64,000 nt of DNA, taken from NCBI GenBank assembly GCA_013339765.2, contig CM023450.1, positions 41,114,711 through 41,178,710 of the forward strand. Direction: 5' to 3'. The position numbers and the translations under genes were made by a program. The notes under the pieces were generated by a model. It searched no databases and was not told the origin of the DNA. It was given only the letters and a program-made list of their open reading frames with translations. Shown piece after piece: positions 11,101-25,500 of the stretch. Numbering within the stretch: the stretch's first letter is position 1; each line of letters begins with the position of its first letter. This stretch comes from Haemaphysalis longicornis. Lineage: Eukaryota > Arthropoda > Arachnida > Ixodida > Ixodidae.

Positions 11101-14100
11101 CGGGAAAATCAAAATTTTAACCTAAATTGTTTAATTTCTCAGTGAATAAAGCACCGTTTGTATCCGGACAAGCGCTGGGGGCACTATAAAACACGAAATC
11201 TTTCGAATAAAACCAACTTGCATTTTCTCTTCATGGCTCCTTTAAGATTAAACCTAACGTCGCAGGCATTAATTACAACTACTGGCGTTCAATCGTAACC
11301 GGTTGCCCAGTCATGTGATGCTCCAATGCGCATCGGCTATGCCGTGCGCGCCGCAGCGTTTGACGCGTCGACCGTTTCTTTCTCAAGGCTAGCGAGCCCA
11401 CAGTCAAAACACAGCAATAACTAAGCGTGTAAACATCGCAAATCCGACTAAAAGTTCACTTCACGAACCGCTATCGCAAGCGCGCACACCGCGTCACCCT
11501 CCGGGGTCTGGCGACGGTAGAGTCGCGCGCACCACGAAGCGTTCGATGACCTCCGCCTTTCGCGCCACACAACTTCCCGTAATCTGGCTCGTTATCTCTG
11601 GCATTCCCATCGTGATAACGTCCGTGTTGAATACCACAGATTGAACAGAAACTCGGCCGAGCGAAGCGGCGAAAAATGAACTCAATCCGCTCGCTACGCA
11701 GCTCAGGCGGCCGCCATCTTGCGTTGCGCCCGCGACATCCAATCAGGAGGGTCGTTGTTCTGCGCCCCGACCGGAGGACCAATAGCGCTTCGGCATCTAT
11801 TTCTAGCTTCGTTTGTGCGTCGTTTCTTTTCTGCCGTTTGTGCGTTTGTGAATGAACGAAGATAAAAGAGACGAGCGGAACCGGAAAAACGATCGCTCGG
11901 CCGATCTAACCATATCAAAATGGCCGCGCCCGGTGGCACCGTTGCGGAGATAGAGCGCTCCGAAAATTGCCGTTTTTTCGCCCTTTTGCGCTGATAGTTT
12001 GTCACCGCGCCTGACAAAAGTATTTTTTTATGCCACTTTGCGACGCTTTTCAGCGTAAAAACTTTGCAGACGCACAGAATAGGAAACATAGAAGCCGAAT
12101 ATGTGGGTTTCAAAAAAACGATGTTTTGGTCATTTTTCCGAAGTTGAAAGCCGCGTCCCCCCTTCAGAGATTGTTGTAAGGGGGTGCAATACATCAATAA
12201 ACACAAAAATTCAGAAACACGGCACACTAATAATAATAATAAAACGGCAATGCAATGCCTGGTGTGAGAACAGCAGCATACAGATTGCAGTGTAATTTGC
12301 AGATTACAGCTGCACACTCAAAGAAAGTTGCTACAAGTCATGCTGTGCTTGTACCCAAGTGCAGCAGAGCACAGCTGAAACTCAATTCTTAAGTTTTCTT
12401 GCGGCTACCACGAACCGTCATTTATTTATTTGTAGATACTGCGATCTCGATACGAGATCTCAGCTGGGTAGGTACATCTTTGTAACGAGTGCATAACCTG
12501 ACACACATGATACAGAAACATAGTCAACGGCATGTTGACTATGTTTCGCAACAATGACAATCAAAGCAAGTGTGACTCGAATAAGGATAACGAACTCTGT
12601 GAAACATCATCATTCGCCAGGTCATACCAGTCTACAATGTACGTGTAAAAAAAGAATATTTAAAACAGTTATTTCGCGGGACAAGTGGTGTAACAGTTAT
12701 TTCGCGGGACAAGTGTAATCATTAGGGAGTGCCGTTTTCTGGTAGTACAGTCTAATCCCGCTACAACGAAGTCCGCTTCAACGAAATATTTCCATTTCCC
12801 CGTCAGCTAGCCATAGAAGTCAATGCAACAAAGTCCTCCGCCACAACGAACCATTTGTCTGGCTTGCTTTCGCTTCAACGAAATTTTCGATGGATTGGGC
12901 TGGGTTTGAACAATTATTTTGCAATAAAATAAGCATAGCACCAGCTATCTGTAACTTTTAAACATTCAGGACGCTTAGTTTCACCGAAAACATGGTGCGG
13001 TGCGCCCACACCGCCACCAAAAAAAAAAAAAAAAAAAAAATCATAGGCGGACGCCTTGTTTGATGGTGATAACGATGTGGCTGGCCGTCTTTACATGAGG
13101 AACAGGCCCGCTTCGCCAAGCCGGAATCGCACGAATGTGCTCCGCTGCTGGCGCGGCGCCGTCATGTATGCGTTGTTACTCGTGAGCAGCTGTCCTTGCC
13201 GTTCCTTCTACCATTCTTCATAGCCAAGAGCAAAAATCATGTTTGCGTGTTTGGTCTTGAAGCCAAGTCATCCCTATCTTAGTGCGAGCGCGCGGTCATG
13301 TTTTAATGCAAGCGCGTGCATCTTGCCTGCCAAGGTCAGTAAGCTGCCGTGCCCTGTCAGAGGATAAGATAACGCACTGCTCCTGCCACAGCGAGAGGGG
13401 GCCTCTACGGCCTAGCAGCTATCTGCAAGTAATCAGCTCGGTGGGCACGCCTTGTTGAGCAGCAATACGTTTTGCGCCTGCATTTCTTCACCCACCTCCG
13501 TAACCCGTTCTTTGCGTGCAGTGAACACGGATAACCATTGGTATGTTTGTTATCCGAATAAACATGACGTTATTGCGCGTCACTCCTTTTTCTAAACATT
13601 GTTTTTTTTGCTGCCAATGATGCGTAAACATACGGGGCTATTTTTCGGGCCTTTCCGTGGTGTGTTGGAGCGGATTTCGCCTCAACGAATTTTCGCTTCA
13701 ACGAAATTTTTCGCGCGTCCCATCAATTTCGTTGTACCGGGATTCGACTGTATAACCTAATAATAGGATAGGTAGCTGCTTTTGACAATAATAAAAAAAA
13801 ATGATATGAAAGATGTGATCTCTCTCGGAAACTGATTGGAACCCACCTCTTTTTAGAAGTTTAGTACTGGACGGCTTTCTTTTGTATTCCTTCTAGTTTT
13901 TCTACATTATTCTTAATTATGTACCGTTACAAACCATTATTTTTTTCGATCCAGAGCTGGAACGGAACTTTTATTTACGAAACGAAACAGAAACCGGAAT
14001 GAAAAACACTTCGTCCCGACAGCCTGGCTAGAACACCACAAAGATCTTCAGGTGCAATGCTGCAACCAGTGTTTGAGAGAACCACTACCCAGTGTGGCAT

Positions 14101-17100
14101 AATCGGCAACACAACATCCTTGCAACCTCTCTTAGAGAACCCAGGTTCAGCCCCAACCCTTTCAGTGTTTATTTTTTCTCTACCCGCTTTCTTTGAAGAC
14201 GCTTCATACAAATAAAGGCGAAATCCACTTTGCAAGTCTAGTAGAGCTACTGCACTAAAAATTGGGGTGCAATGTGCTGTAGCAGAGGGTGGCAGATCAT
14301 TTTGGATCACACGGGGATCTTCATTGCACACTGAAATCCTGCAAACACCAGCATTTTCCCCTTTGGCTCCACCCAAAAAGCAGCCACGACTCATTAGCAC
14401 TAGTCTTCAGCCAGCGTGGCTATTCACATGAGGATCAACAATGGCTGCATGCTTTTCACAACATTCAGTTCAATGAGAAAACAAGCTGATCGAACACCCC
14501 CCTTGCACGTGGCCCCTCTCTACCTGAGGCTGTGGAGGCTGGCTGGCTGCGCTGCCGACTTGGTGGGCCCCAGGCGCCGAGTGGTTGCTGCTGAAATGCG
14601 ACGTGCCATGAGGCCCCGCCCGGGACAGTGAGGCGGCCAGGTTGTTCATGCCCGCAGCCGCTGCGTTGGCTGGCAGCCGGAGCACGTTCTGCTGCAGCGA
14701 CCCCATGTTGGCGGAGCTGTTGCTGCTGGCTCGCAGCGCAGCAGCCCCCGAACTGAGGCTTCCCTGGAGCACGCTGCTTGGGGAAGGGCCCTGGTTGCGC
14801 AGCTGCAATTGAGCGGAGGAGGCGACACACTTCCCACCTGACCGAGGTCCACTGTTCAATCGCCTTGTTCACAGCCAACCGCATATGTCGCATGTTCAAG
14901 TTCGGGAACACAGTACACTTTTAGTGCTACTAAATTAGTCGAAAGATGGCACAAATACTGAAGTAGAAAGGTGAGTACAAAGCGGACATGTGGAGTGGCT
15001 GTGAAAACTATATATGTAACTCTCTCAAAAAAAGTTGGAAGGGGCCGAAGCGAGTCACAGCATGCTTTCTTGTTCCTTCTGATGAGCATTTTGGGAGGAG
15101 ATAGGCTCAAAGCTTGCAGCAGAAGTTAAGCAGTAGGGCAGGTGCGATGGCAGGGCAGCAGCACTGATTGTTATTGGATCCCCGTGACCAGAAACATACC
15201 CAACCGTGGAGATGCCCCTCCTACGGAACGAAAAAAATTAAGAAGCGGGGTCTTCGTTTCTCCGAAAATCAGGAGGAACTTGTGCTGGACAGAGTTGGGG
15301 CTATTTCTCAAAAGGTTTGAGGTCACATTTCTACAACCAAAGGCTACAACGCAATTCAAGGGGTGCTCCAGAACAATTGGGATGAGTGTGCCAGTTGACA
15401 GTACATAACCACTGCATCTTGGTGAATCATACCTTTTCCAAACATCACTAAAACCATGAACACCCAAGCACTGCAGGGGATGACTTTCCAGAACCGACAG
15501 CATCATTGTCTGCTGCAGCAGTGAACGCCAATGTAACTCTATGGGCGGTAATCTTGACTGCTCAAAAACCTTAGAGTGTGGTGCAATGTGCACCCCAATG
15601 GTTCCTATTGAAGAAGCGCTGCTACAACCCAAGTATGGTACTCACTGAGCTGTTTTTGGCCAGCTGATGGAACCTAACCACTAGCAGATACAAGAGACTC
15701 TCACTAAGTTGGGAAGGGGATGAGTACATGGTCAACCTAAGTAAGGCAAGTCTTGTTTTTTAACCGGTTTCATGCCTCAAATTGATGCCCCCACCTGCCC
15801 TGTAACACAGCAAGGTAGTAGCAGCTGCAAATGATCCTCTGGTGGCGTGGAAAATAAAGGGAAATGCAGCGGCCCACGCCTGCGGCTCACCCTGGCATTC
15901 ACGCCCATCAGGTCCGCTGTTCCCCGACTGTTGGCCCCCTGGTGGTGGTGGTGTTGCTGCTGCTGTTGTAGCTGTTGCTGCTGTTGCTGCTGCTGATGGT
16001 GGTGATGGTGGTGGTGGTGGTGGTGATGGTGATGGTGGTGGTTGCTCAGGGCCATCTTGCCCGAAGCGCCCAGGCTCTGGCCCGGGTTGGCGACCACGGT
16101 GGGCGCACTCCGAGGCGGAGGCGCCAACGGAGGCGCCGCTGTCGGCACGACTGTGGAAGAGGACCGCGAAGACGCAGGACTTGGAGACGGCGCAGGTGGC
16201 AGGGGCCGCGCCGGCTCGGTCCGCTGCAGCAGCTGGCTTTGTCGCACCTGTGGGCCAGACAAAGAAGCAGTGTGCTGAAACTGAATCGGGGTTGCCCATT
16301 TGGTGCATGCCTGGTTCTAAAGGACAGGTAACGCCAGTTTTACGCGGGCCACGCCACCACCAGCTACACAGCAAATGAACATTCCAGCTGTGGCTGAACT
16401 GAGATACCCCAACTTGAGCTTCCACCAACTCCACTAGGCCTAAGTGGTTGAATTTTGCAACTGGTCAGTGCGCCAACTGAACACCAATAATTGGAAACAC
16501 TAGGCCTAGAAACACGATGCTCTTTTGACTAGAGTTTAACTTCGATTTCCTCCCCGACTGGACTATTCACAATCTTTCTTTTCTTTAGCTGAAGACAACT
16601 GCAATTCAGTGCAATGGTTTCATGGCAAACAATGGCAAGAATATCCCTCATTATTATGTACCATTGTTACAAGCCGGCTGCATTGTACGACTTCTGTACC
16701 TGCATACTGTTCTTGGTCTACAGTTAACTCTTTCGTTACCCCGCCTATTCAAATCGATCACCGGTGATCGATGATTTATATTGCCTATTTCGACATGTTG
16801 TAGTCGTTTCTCGTGCACCTAATGCAGCCAGTGATTAGTCTAGGCATTGCCCTTTTAGAATCAGTTTAAATTTTCCCGCTCCGGCGACATTGAGATTTTT
16901 GGCGGCGTTTTTTGCGAGCTGAGGTGCGCGTGTTTCTGACGAAGGGGGCGTGGCTGCTGCACTTGAGAAAAAAGGATGCAGGTTGTGGTTAGGCTGCATT
17001 ACCATATTTTTTTTGTCAAAAGGCTCCTGGCAAGTCAAATACCAAATAATGGGGTCAGCTTTGTAATCCGACAGCGTTGAGAGGTGATAATTACTTGAAA

Positions 17101-20100
17101 ATGGCCCCAGCTATTCACTAATGATCTTTGGTTCGGACAAAGGGCAGCTTTATTCTCCCAAAGCTTATTTCTGATGGTCCCCCGCATGTATAGCAAGTGT
17201 GCCTGACATTTTCAACCAGTTTCCAGCAGTTTCGGTTTCGTTTTCGCATTGCGAAATTCATATTTGGCGCTACTACGCAGTTAACCAACTACAAGCTCAT
17301 TTGCCATGGCGCCTCCGTTGCCCGCTACTGCTCCTCAAAACAAGCATGCCGCTCGCGCTTCCACTTTATCTACGCCTTGCTTCTGCGATAAGAGCTTCCG
17401 CTGAAAGTCAAACGATAACACCAAGTCGTCGGGTATCAGTTCAGACGAGGAGAACGCTTCCAATTGGCCTTGAACACCGCCAGCTGTTCACCGGCCAGTT
17501 TCGGTTTCATACGAGGGTATTCCCGGAAGTCTAGTGTCGCTTCTTAGTAATACTGTTTATTCTGACAAAGTCTCCAACAGCCTTGTATTTGTTTCTTTTC
17601 GAAATTGTTAGGTGGCACTGCAATGTAGTAGGCTCGTAGTGCTGAACTCGCTTCACAGCCCGACGGCGGCTTGGTGAAAGCTTGCTGGGCATGATTCTAG
17701 CGCATCGTACCTTATTCCTGCAAGCAGGGCTACCATAGTGAGTCAGAACATGATAATAAAACGCAAATGAAAGTTCTGACTGATGAGCGATCATCAGAAC
17801 GTCAACAAGCATCCACCAAAGAGTTTAGTTCTCAGCATCCACCAAAGAGTTTAGTTCTCAACTCCAAGCGGATTTTTTCACATCGCTTGCTTGCCTTCAA
17901 TATTGTGCCGGTCATAATCATTGACAAGGTGTTTTTACATCACGTGGAGGCTAATTTGGGCCTTTAATAATGTCAAACCACCAGATTTCTTCTAGAGAAC
18001 TATCCAAAATAGCAAAACTTGAAATAGAAGTTGGGCTTCACCACATGGCGTGGGCACCACGTGGGCTAACATTTTCTTTTATATCTTACAAACTGTACTG
18101 CGCAACTCAATTTTATTTTCTAGGACGGGTTTTTGAAATGTCTACCTACAAAATGTATATTCTAAAGTTTTTCGACTACACGTGGTTTATTATACACAAC
18201 TTTTTTCTTTTTTCTTCGACGCGCGAACAAAAATTTCGAATTCGATAATTTTTTTCGGAACCATTATTTAGGAAAACATTAATAAAACTGGTGTCGTTGG
18301 AAAGCGCGTGGAATAATCTGCATTGTATGTCACTGCAATGTGTGCCTAACCAATATGTATAGCACAAAAAAATGTTTTGTTAGACCCTTCAAAATTGGTC
18401 AATTTCCCGTGGTAATGAAAGAGTTAAACAGCCCTCCTTTCAAATCTCATTCTGCTTCACATGGGATGAATTTATATAACACCCATAGAGAAATCTAATT
18501 TGCAGCAGCACAAGCCCTATCCTCCTTAAAACATGCAAATTTAAAGTGAAGCCCAAGAACCTTAAAGCCTGCGATGTGAAGGTCCTCGAAACTGTGGCAA
18601 AAGGCCTCTTTTATTTGCCATTTCAGACTGTTCAGAAGCGCCCGGTCGCGGCTCCATTATGTTATTTGCTCACAGATTTTCTATTGTGAGAGCAGTTTTG
18701 CGCTGCCCACTGCTCGAAACCGCCCCAGAGCGGCAAGCAAGAGGGACCGAGAGCAGACCTTCTTGAGCAGGACGAGCTTCATCTCCTCGTTGCGGAGCTC
18801 CTGGCGCAGGCTCCGCACCAGGGCGCGCCGTGCCGCCAGCTCCTGCTGGGACAGGGGCGGCTGTGGCTGTGGCTGCGGCTGTGGCTGCCAGCCGCTGCTG
18901 CCCGTGGCCCCGTTGACCAGCCGGTGGCCGTTGAGGCGGCTGTTCTCCTCGTCCGAGAGCACAATGATGTCGTCGGGGCCCAGCCGCTGGGGCCCCAGGC
19001 CCGCCTTGCGCCGTCCCCCCGAGCTGCGCACCACCTCAGGAAGGGGCGGTGGCAGCACGGGGGCGGCGGCGGCCAGGGCAGGCGAGGACGAGACGGACTC
19101 CTTCCTGCGAGCCAGAGGAGAGGAGGCCTCGGGGTTAGATCACTCTTTCAGAGGAATCGGTAAGCGCGCAGGCCAACAATGGTCGCAATACGAGATTCAA
19201 AATCCAATTTGCTGAAAAAGAAACACCCAAAACTGCTTAAGAATGCACAAATAAACGAGAGCTTTCGGGACACATCATACTGTCCAGATTCTCAAGATGC
19301 TCTGTGGGGAAAGCACACTGTTGCAGGTACACATGAACATTCTTCACTGGTTATGACACCTATTACTATACAGAAATCAACAACTATAAAAAGGAAATTA
19401 ATTGCTAAGCTCTATTCCACAGAGATAACTCATTTGCCTAAAATCAGGAAAAGAAACAAATGCATCACAAAGACATTAATTAGAACAACCTTGCATGCCC
19501 GCACCTAAAACCTGAAAGCCTTCACAAATCTCACAAAGACCTCGCTTTGGGTAAAAATGCCCCTACCATACTTCAGCTCACTGACAATGAGCAGCTGCCA
19601 CAATTCGTTTGTTTACACACCCTTTCAGAGTCGAAAGCATAATCATGGGTCAGCAATCCCAATTGGGGGCTTTGTGTACTGAAGGGGGGGGGCTGTGGGT
19701 TGATTTGCACCACCGGAGTTGTACCCTCTATTTTTTTTTGTATCTGGCCTCCAGCAGAAATGCTGCTCCACACCCATCAATGCATCCCGCAATCTGATGC
19801 CCAGTAGCACAACTTTCCTTTATCCACTGTGGCAAGAATGGAAGAACCTTAAAAAAAAAAAATAACTCACTTTACTGAAAGATCTTCTACTTCCATTGTT
19901 TCCAAGGCAATGGCAGAAGGCTCAGGTCGCTCGTGACGCCTCCTGAGAACCAAGGGAAGAAAGAGAAAGAAACGAGCAGCAAACATAAGAAGAACAATAG
20001 GTGCAAGCAGTTAGCCTTGTACAACGTCACGAGTAGGCCAGTAACGAAAACAGTGTGTGTGAATCTCCCCCCTGAAAATCATTCCTCATGTCAAAAGCTA

Positions 20101-22459
20101 AGAAACTGAGCTGAAGCAACAAGAGAAGCAGTTTACTTTAAAACGAGGCCAAACTAAATACAAAGTACAGTGAAAGCTCGGTAATTTGAACTTGCGGTTA
20201 ATGCGAACTGGCGCCATGGTCCCGGCACAGCCCAGTATATTTCAATGGGTGAAAACTTCTCCAATTCAAACGCGTTGGTATCCGAAACGGTTAATTTGAA
20301 CAAGGATCGCCTGGTTTCCATCACTCCTCGCATAAGTCGGCCCAGAGGATTACAACGTGTTGTAAATCTAAACCAAACCAAATTTACTAAAGATGCAAAA
20401 CAATAAAACAAAAACAACAGCGTAGTGCACACGCTACGCTGCGGCGACAGTATTTCGCTTCCGCAGCAGACTGAGCAATTAATTTTGTTTGCTGTTCGAG
20501 CTCCATGAACATCATTTACAAAGTCATCTGCCACAAACATGTAGTAGCGCCTTATCCGAGATAACAAGTCCAGAGGTGGCTTTTTGTGTTCTGTCCACGC
20601 AGTGTGGTGCGACGTTTATTCATTCTAGCACCCTCCCGCTTATTCGAACTTCACTTAATTCAAACAATTCTATGTCACCCCTCGAGTTCGTATTAACGAG
20701 CTTTTACTGTAGTCACAATGAACTTTGGTCACAGGGGCACTATCGCGATGCAGCAGTAGTATAGGCAAGAAGAGAACGTTTTTTGAATAGCTCTATTGTA
20801 TGTAGCCCGCCAGCAACAGTGCTCGACAAAATGTATGTTTACACGGCTTATACAGAGCATGGGGCTAAGTAACACCATGCTGATGAGCAGCCTCCCGTCA
20901 TGTGAACATTTATTGTTCCACTACAGTGAGTGAGCAATCGTTCCTTTATACTGACCGATATTGGATAGCAACTCTCACACACAGCTTTTTTCAAAATGCA
21001 CAGCAGCTCGCACAATGAAATTTACTGTTACACCAAACAAAAGCGTACGAAATGCGAAAAAGCTATTTTCACAGAACCCAGCTCATCGACATGAACGCAG
21101 CAATAGAACTTTGTATTCTTCCAATCAAGAAAAGAGACCCTGCACTGAGATTGCCAATGCAGTCGTCGTCGCCTGGGTTTCAGGAAAGCAATTTTGTTCT
21201 CCAGGAGAGCAGCCAAATCTGTCCCTGACAATGCACACAATGCGCAGATAAGATTTCAAGAGAGTGCAAAGACTCGCCCAAGCTGACGACTGCCCGCCCA
21301 CTATGCAAACGTGCACTTCTGTATTAGCCGGCAGCAACCACGACAACCATCCGGCGGATTTACGACCACAATTTCGGGTGCTTTGTTGTTCGCATTTCAG
21401 TGAAGTTTAGCGTTTTTTTTTTCTTTTAAAGCTTATTTTATATTAAAATTTTAATCCAGTGCTTATCCGTGCTTATTGTCCTAAGCCACAATTGTGCAGG
21501 AATTTGTTACACATAGAGGAACAGTACCTAGGCACAGACAGATTAACGATGCTATATGTTGAACGCAATCTCAATAAAGTTCGCAAGTTAAAAAATTACG
21601 CAGTTCCCTAAGTTTCCTCCCGAAAGCCATGTTCAACTAACTACGGGGCCACAAGATTGCGTCAATTACATCAAGCAGTACAGCTTGTCGTGAAAACAAA
21701 ACAAAATAAAACAAAAAAAAAAACCCCAAAACGACCACATTTTCCAATGCTTCCGTAAGGAAAACCAGTGAAGCCAGGTCTTTCAACCAGACCCTGAGAT
21801 TGTCCTTTGACAGTAGAGCACAAGCTGCGGCTAGATGGTTCATAATTTTTTGGAAGAAACTGAGCAGAAAAGAAGAAGAAGAAGAAGGACATCAAACAAG
21901 CGAAACGAAAAGTGAAAGAAACAACATCAGTGCTGTGGTGTGTGTTCTTTTCACCTGTCCTTGTTTTTTTGCACTCTGTTCCAACAAGTCCTTTTGACAT
22001 AATCCTTAGAAACTGAAAATGCTAGGGATCTGAGCACATAGCCTGAACAACATAAGCAGTGTTTTCTAAATGAATTGTAATTTGTGAAAATTTAATCAAA
22101 ACATGTTCTTGACATGATTTTTTTTTTTTGTTGGCTTCGGACGGCGCCAAGTACTATCACCTGCGAGTAATAGCTGCTTTATCGATGAGCTCTGTGTGTA
22201 AAAGTTGGTGCTGATGCTGGTCCCACAAAACTGAAAAATTCCTGGATCACTTCTTTTTTTGGAGATGGGCGGTGTGAGGACAACAGGATCCCTTAGTAAC
22301 AGCAACAAGAAGTGGTCACAGAGGCATACTTTATGAGAACTTGAAAACTCGCACTAGCCCCAATTAGGGCTACGTTTAGAGTGAACAAAATAAACTACCA
22401 AAACAATACCCCCAACACAGTGGTAAATACTTTGCTATTCCCTGAGTGGCCATCCTTTT

Positions 22460-22517
<58 letters not shown>

Positions 22518-25500
22518 GTCATTTATTTGCATGCCCAGGAACAGCAGGAGGGGGGCACCTTTGGGCTGCCGCACGGAAACAAACACAGGGTACATGATGT
22601 CCGTATCTCATAAGGAAAATAATATTGGTGGTTAGATACGAAGAAAACTACACACTTTGACATAAACACACATTTACAAGCACCCACTCATACACACACA
22701 AACTTAACGATAGAATACGCGACAAGAAAAAAAGTTAATAAAGAAAAGAGAGAGAAGAGAAAAAAAAAAAAAAACGGTCTTGGTCGTGTTCTATGCTAAA
22801 ACCACAGAATGTACTGGATTGCAATCGGAACATAGGGCACAAGTCACGCTTACATTTGGGACTGTAAAAGGTACCATGTTTTCTGGTCCACTTTTGTGGC
22901 ATGTAAGAGGTACATGTTGTAGCGGCTCACCCCAAAACACTATTCCGTGAATAATTTTAAAGAGGAAGAGTAGGTCAGCCCTATTCCACCTGGAGGTTAA
23001 GCATGATAGCGTCAATGGAAAAGATGATCCGCAGTTATATTTACTACTATCAGTGAAGCGATGGTCAAAGACTCAGACAGATATGAACTTATTTTGGATT
23101 TTTTCGATAAGCATGTGGTTGGTTTTGCTCGTTCTATTCCAGACCACAGCTGCATACTCAATCTGAGGATGACATATAAATGAGTAGAGCTCGAGAAGAG
23201 AATTCGGCTCTTTGAACTTTTTAGACATCGAAGAGCTCTATGAGTAATTACCTCTATATGCAGGGAGAAGCTCAGCTTACTGTCGAAATTGACACCTAGG
23301 TCATTAAACTCCAGCCCACATGGTAGTAATTCACCAGTGATGCTGTGGGAGAACAAGATGTCAGTTTTTCTTGTGTATGTCATTAACTTAGTTTTAGATG
23401 TGTTGAAAAGGTGGTGTTGCGTGAGCACCAATTCAAAAACAATGAGATTGCTCTCTGGAGAGCGGAACAGCTGCCAGTGTTATCCTAAATAGTAATAATA
23501 ATAACAACAATAATAATAATAATAATAAAGAAAACAAAGACAACTGAGCTCATGGTGGGGATGGGATGTGCATCAAAGCAATTTTTCTGTCATCACTGCA
23601 CACCTCAGCACAGGGTGTTATAGCTTTCACAAATGGCACCCTATGCTCCAAAAGCAGTTATTGAATGCCTTAAAGGAGCCATGCAGAAAAAATACAACTT
23701 TGTTTAATTTGAAAGAACTAGAATTCAGTATCTCACTCAGCTCCATTACAGCCAGAAAAGATGTTTTTAATGAAAAAAAAAAAAGCAAGAAGTATTTAAA
23801 AACTCAAATTTTGCGCCACAGTGACGTGTTGTTATGAGCAAGAATGATGTCATACGGAACAACAATAAAACAATTTTCAGTGCGTTAAAGGAGCCATGAA
23901 GAGATGCAAGTTTGTTTTATTCGAAAGATTTCGTGTTTTATAGTGCCCCCAGCGCTTGTCCGGATACAAACGATGCTTTATTCACTGAGAAATTAAACAA
24001 TTTAGGTTTAAAATTTTGATTTCCCCGCTAAATCGTTTGTTTTCGGGGTCTGCAATGACATCGCAGGAACCGACCGCTCTGCAGCCTAGAATACCTTCAT
24101 TCACGCATCCGCCGTACAGGGTAGAGACACGTATACCCTGGCGCCGCCATTTTGGGTCGCTCGCTTGCCGCCGAAGCAAGTCATTGTGTCAAAACCGTGC
24201 TAAAATTATCGCCGCAACGCGGTTTACTGAAGAAGTTTGAATCATATTGTCTGTTTCGCATTGCTAGGTCTCGTGGGAAACGAAAAGAACAACGCGTTGA
24301 GCACGTTGGCCCAATCGTGGCGGCACGGGACCGTTGAAAGGGTGTCTACGCCCTATACAGCGGTGTTGGTTTGTTCCCACGTTTTTTTACGTTTCCCGAA
24401 CCTAGATGGCGCCACCATACCGTGGCAAGCGTTTGGTTTGTTTTTGCCCGTATTTAATCCTGGCTTTATTTTGTTTTGGGAGAAAATATTCGTTCCCTGA
24501 AACAGTGCTCGCTCGACAAATGTGGTCACGTAAGACACCGTTGCTTGCGTCAATCGGCCAGTGTCGTCTGAGACAACCCCAAGCCCCGTAGTGCTGTGCA
24601 GCAAAACCAAGCATGCTGTGCGCAGTACGAACAGCAGTACGCATCAGTACTTCTATGTTTACATGTGCTTTCGTAACTTCCACTGTTTGTCCCATCATTC
24701 TTATTCCTTTGTAAAGAATGTGCCCTAAATTTACGCGCAAATCGCTCATTCGGCTAGTTTGTAAGCTCTACCTAATTTGCGTCTGCTTCTGCCGGCCTCC
24801 GCCAATCGCAGAGCTGGCTCGAATGACATCATAGGTTCTGTTGCGGGAAATGAGCTGGTGGGTCGCATGGCCATTTCCTTTTTTCCTAATTATGTAGCTT
24901 ATATGGCCGAAGTTTACGTTAAAAGTGGTGTCAGTATGATTCTAACGAGGCAATCTTCTGAATTAACCAAACTTGTGTTTTCTCTTCATGGCTCCTTTAA
25001 CTGCACGTTAGCATTCAAGTGATGCGGTCAAATGGAACTAGAGGCCCCATTACAGACGTCCAGTCATGTGTCGTCGCGACAGGTCAGTTAGGCGACCGCC
25101 AATCGCACAAACAAGGTTCCGCGACGTCATAGAAAAGTTGCGGGAAATTGGCTAGGGGGTCACGACTGCTTCACACGTTTTCTTCAATACCTCTGTTATT
25201 TTTTCGAAGATTGCGATGATATTGGTATCATTGTTATCGGGGCTAAGCAGTCTTTGTCTTGTATTTTGTCTTCAACTTGTATTTTGTCTTCATGGCTCCT
25301 TTAAAGACATCAAGAGGCCTTGTGCTACAGAGACGGCCATGGAATGCTTTTACTGATGCAACTAAAACAAATCCAGCCAAAAAGTGGCAACCCTGCTTTT
25401 GGGATATTAAGCACACAATAAATGCACAGACTGCGTGTTGGTCATGTTCTCCAAATACTTTCAGATGTAGAGAACAGGTTTAGTAAAGGTGAGGCAATGC

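Noticed and set aside
15842..16378. 178-codon plus-strand frame with poly-Val/Ala/Gly
   Set aside because: Antisense shadow of GATAD2 exon 4 and its trinucleotide tract.
16728..18423. Autonomous piggyBac transposase
   Set aside because: Open frames inside the element are short and lack DDD-domain or C-terminal cysteine motifs.
22395..22635. Poly-Leu and poly-Asn open frames
   Set aside because: They translate the (AAT)n microsatellite.
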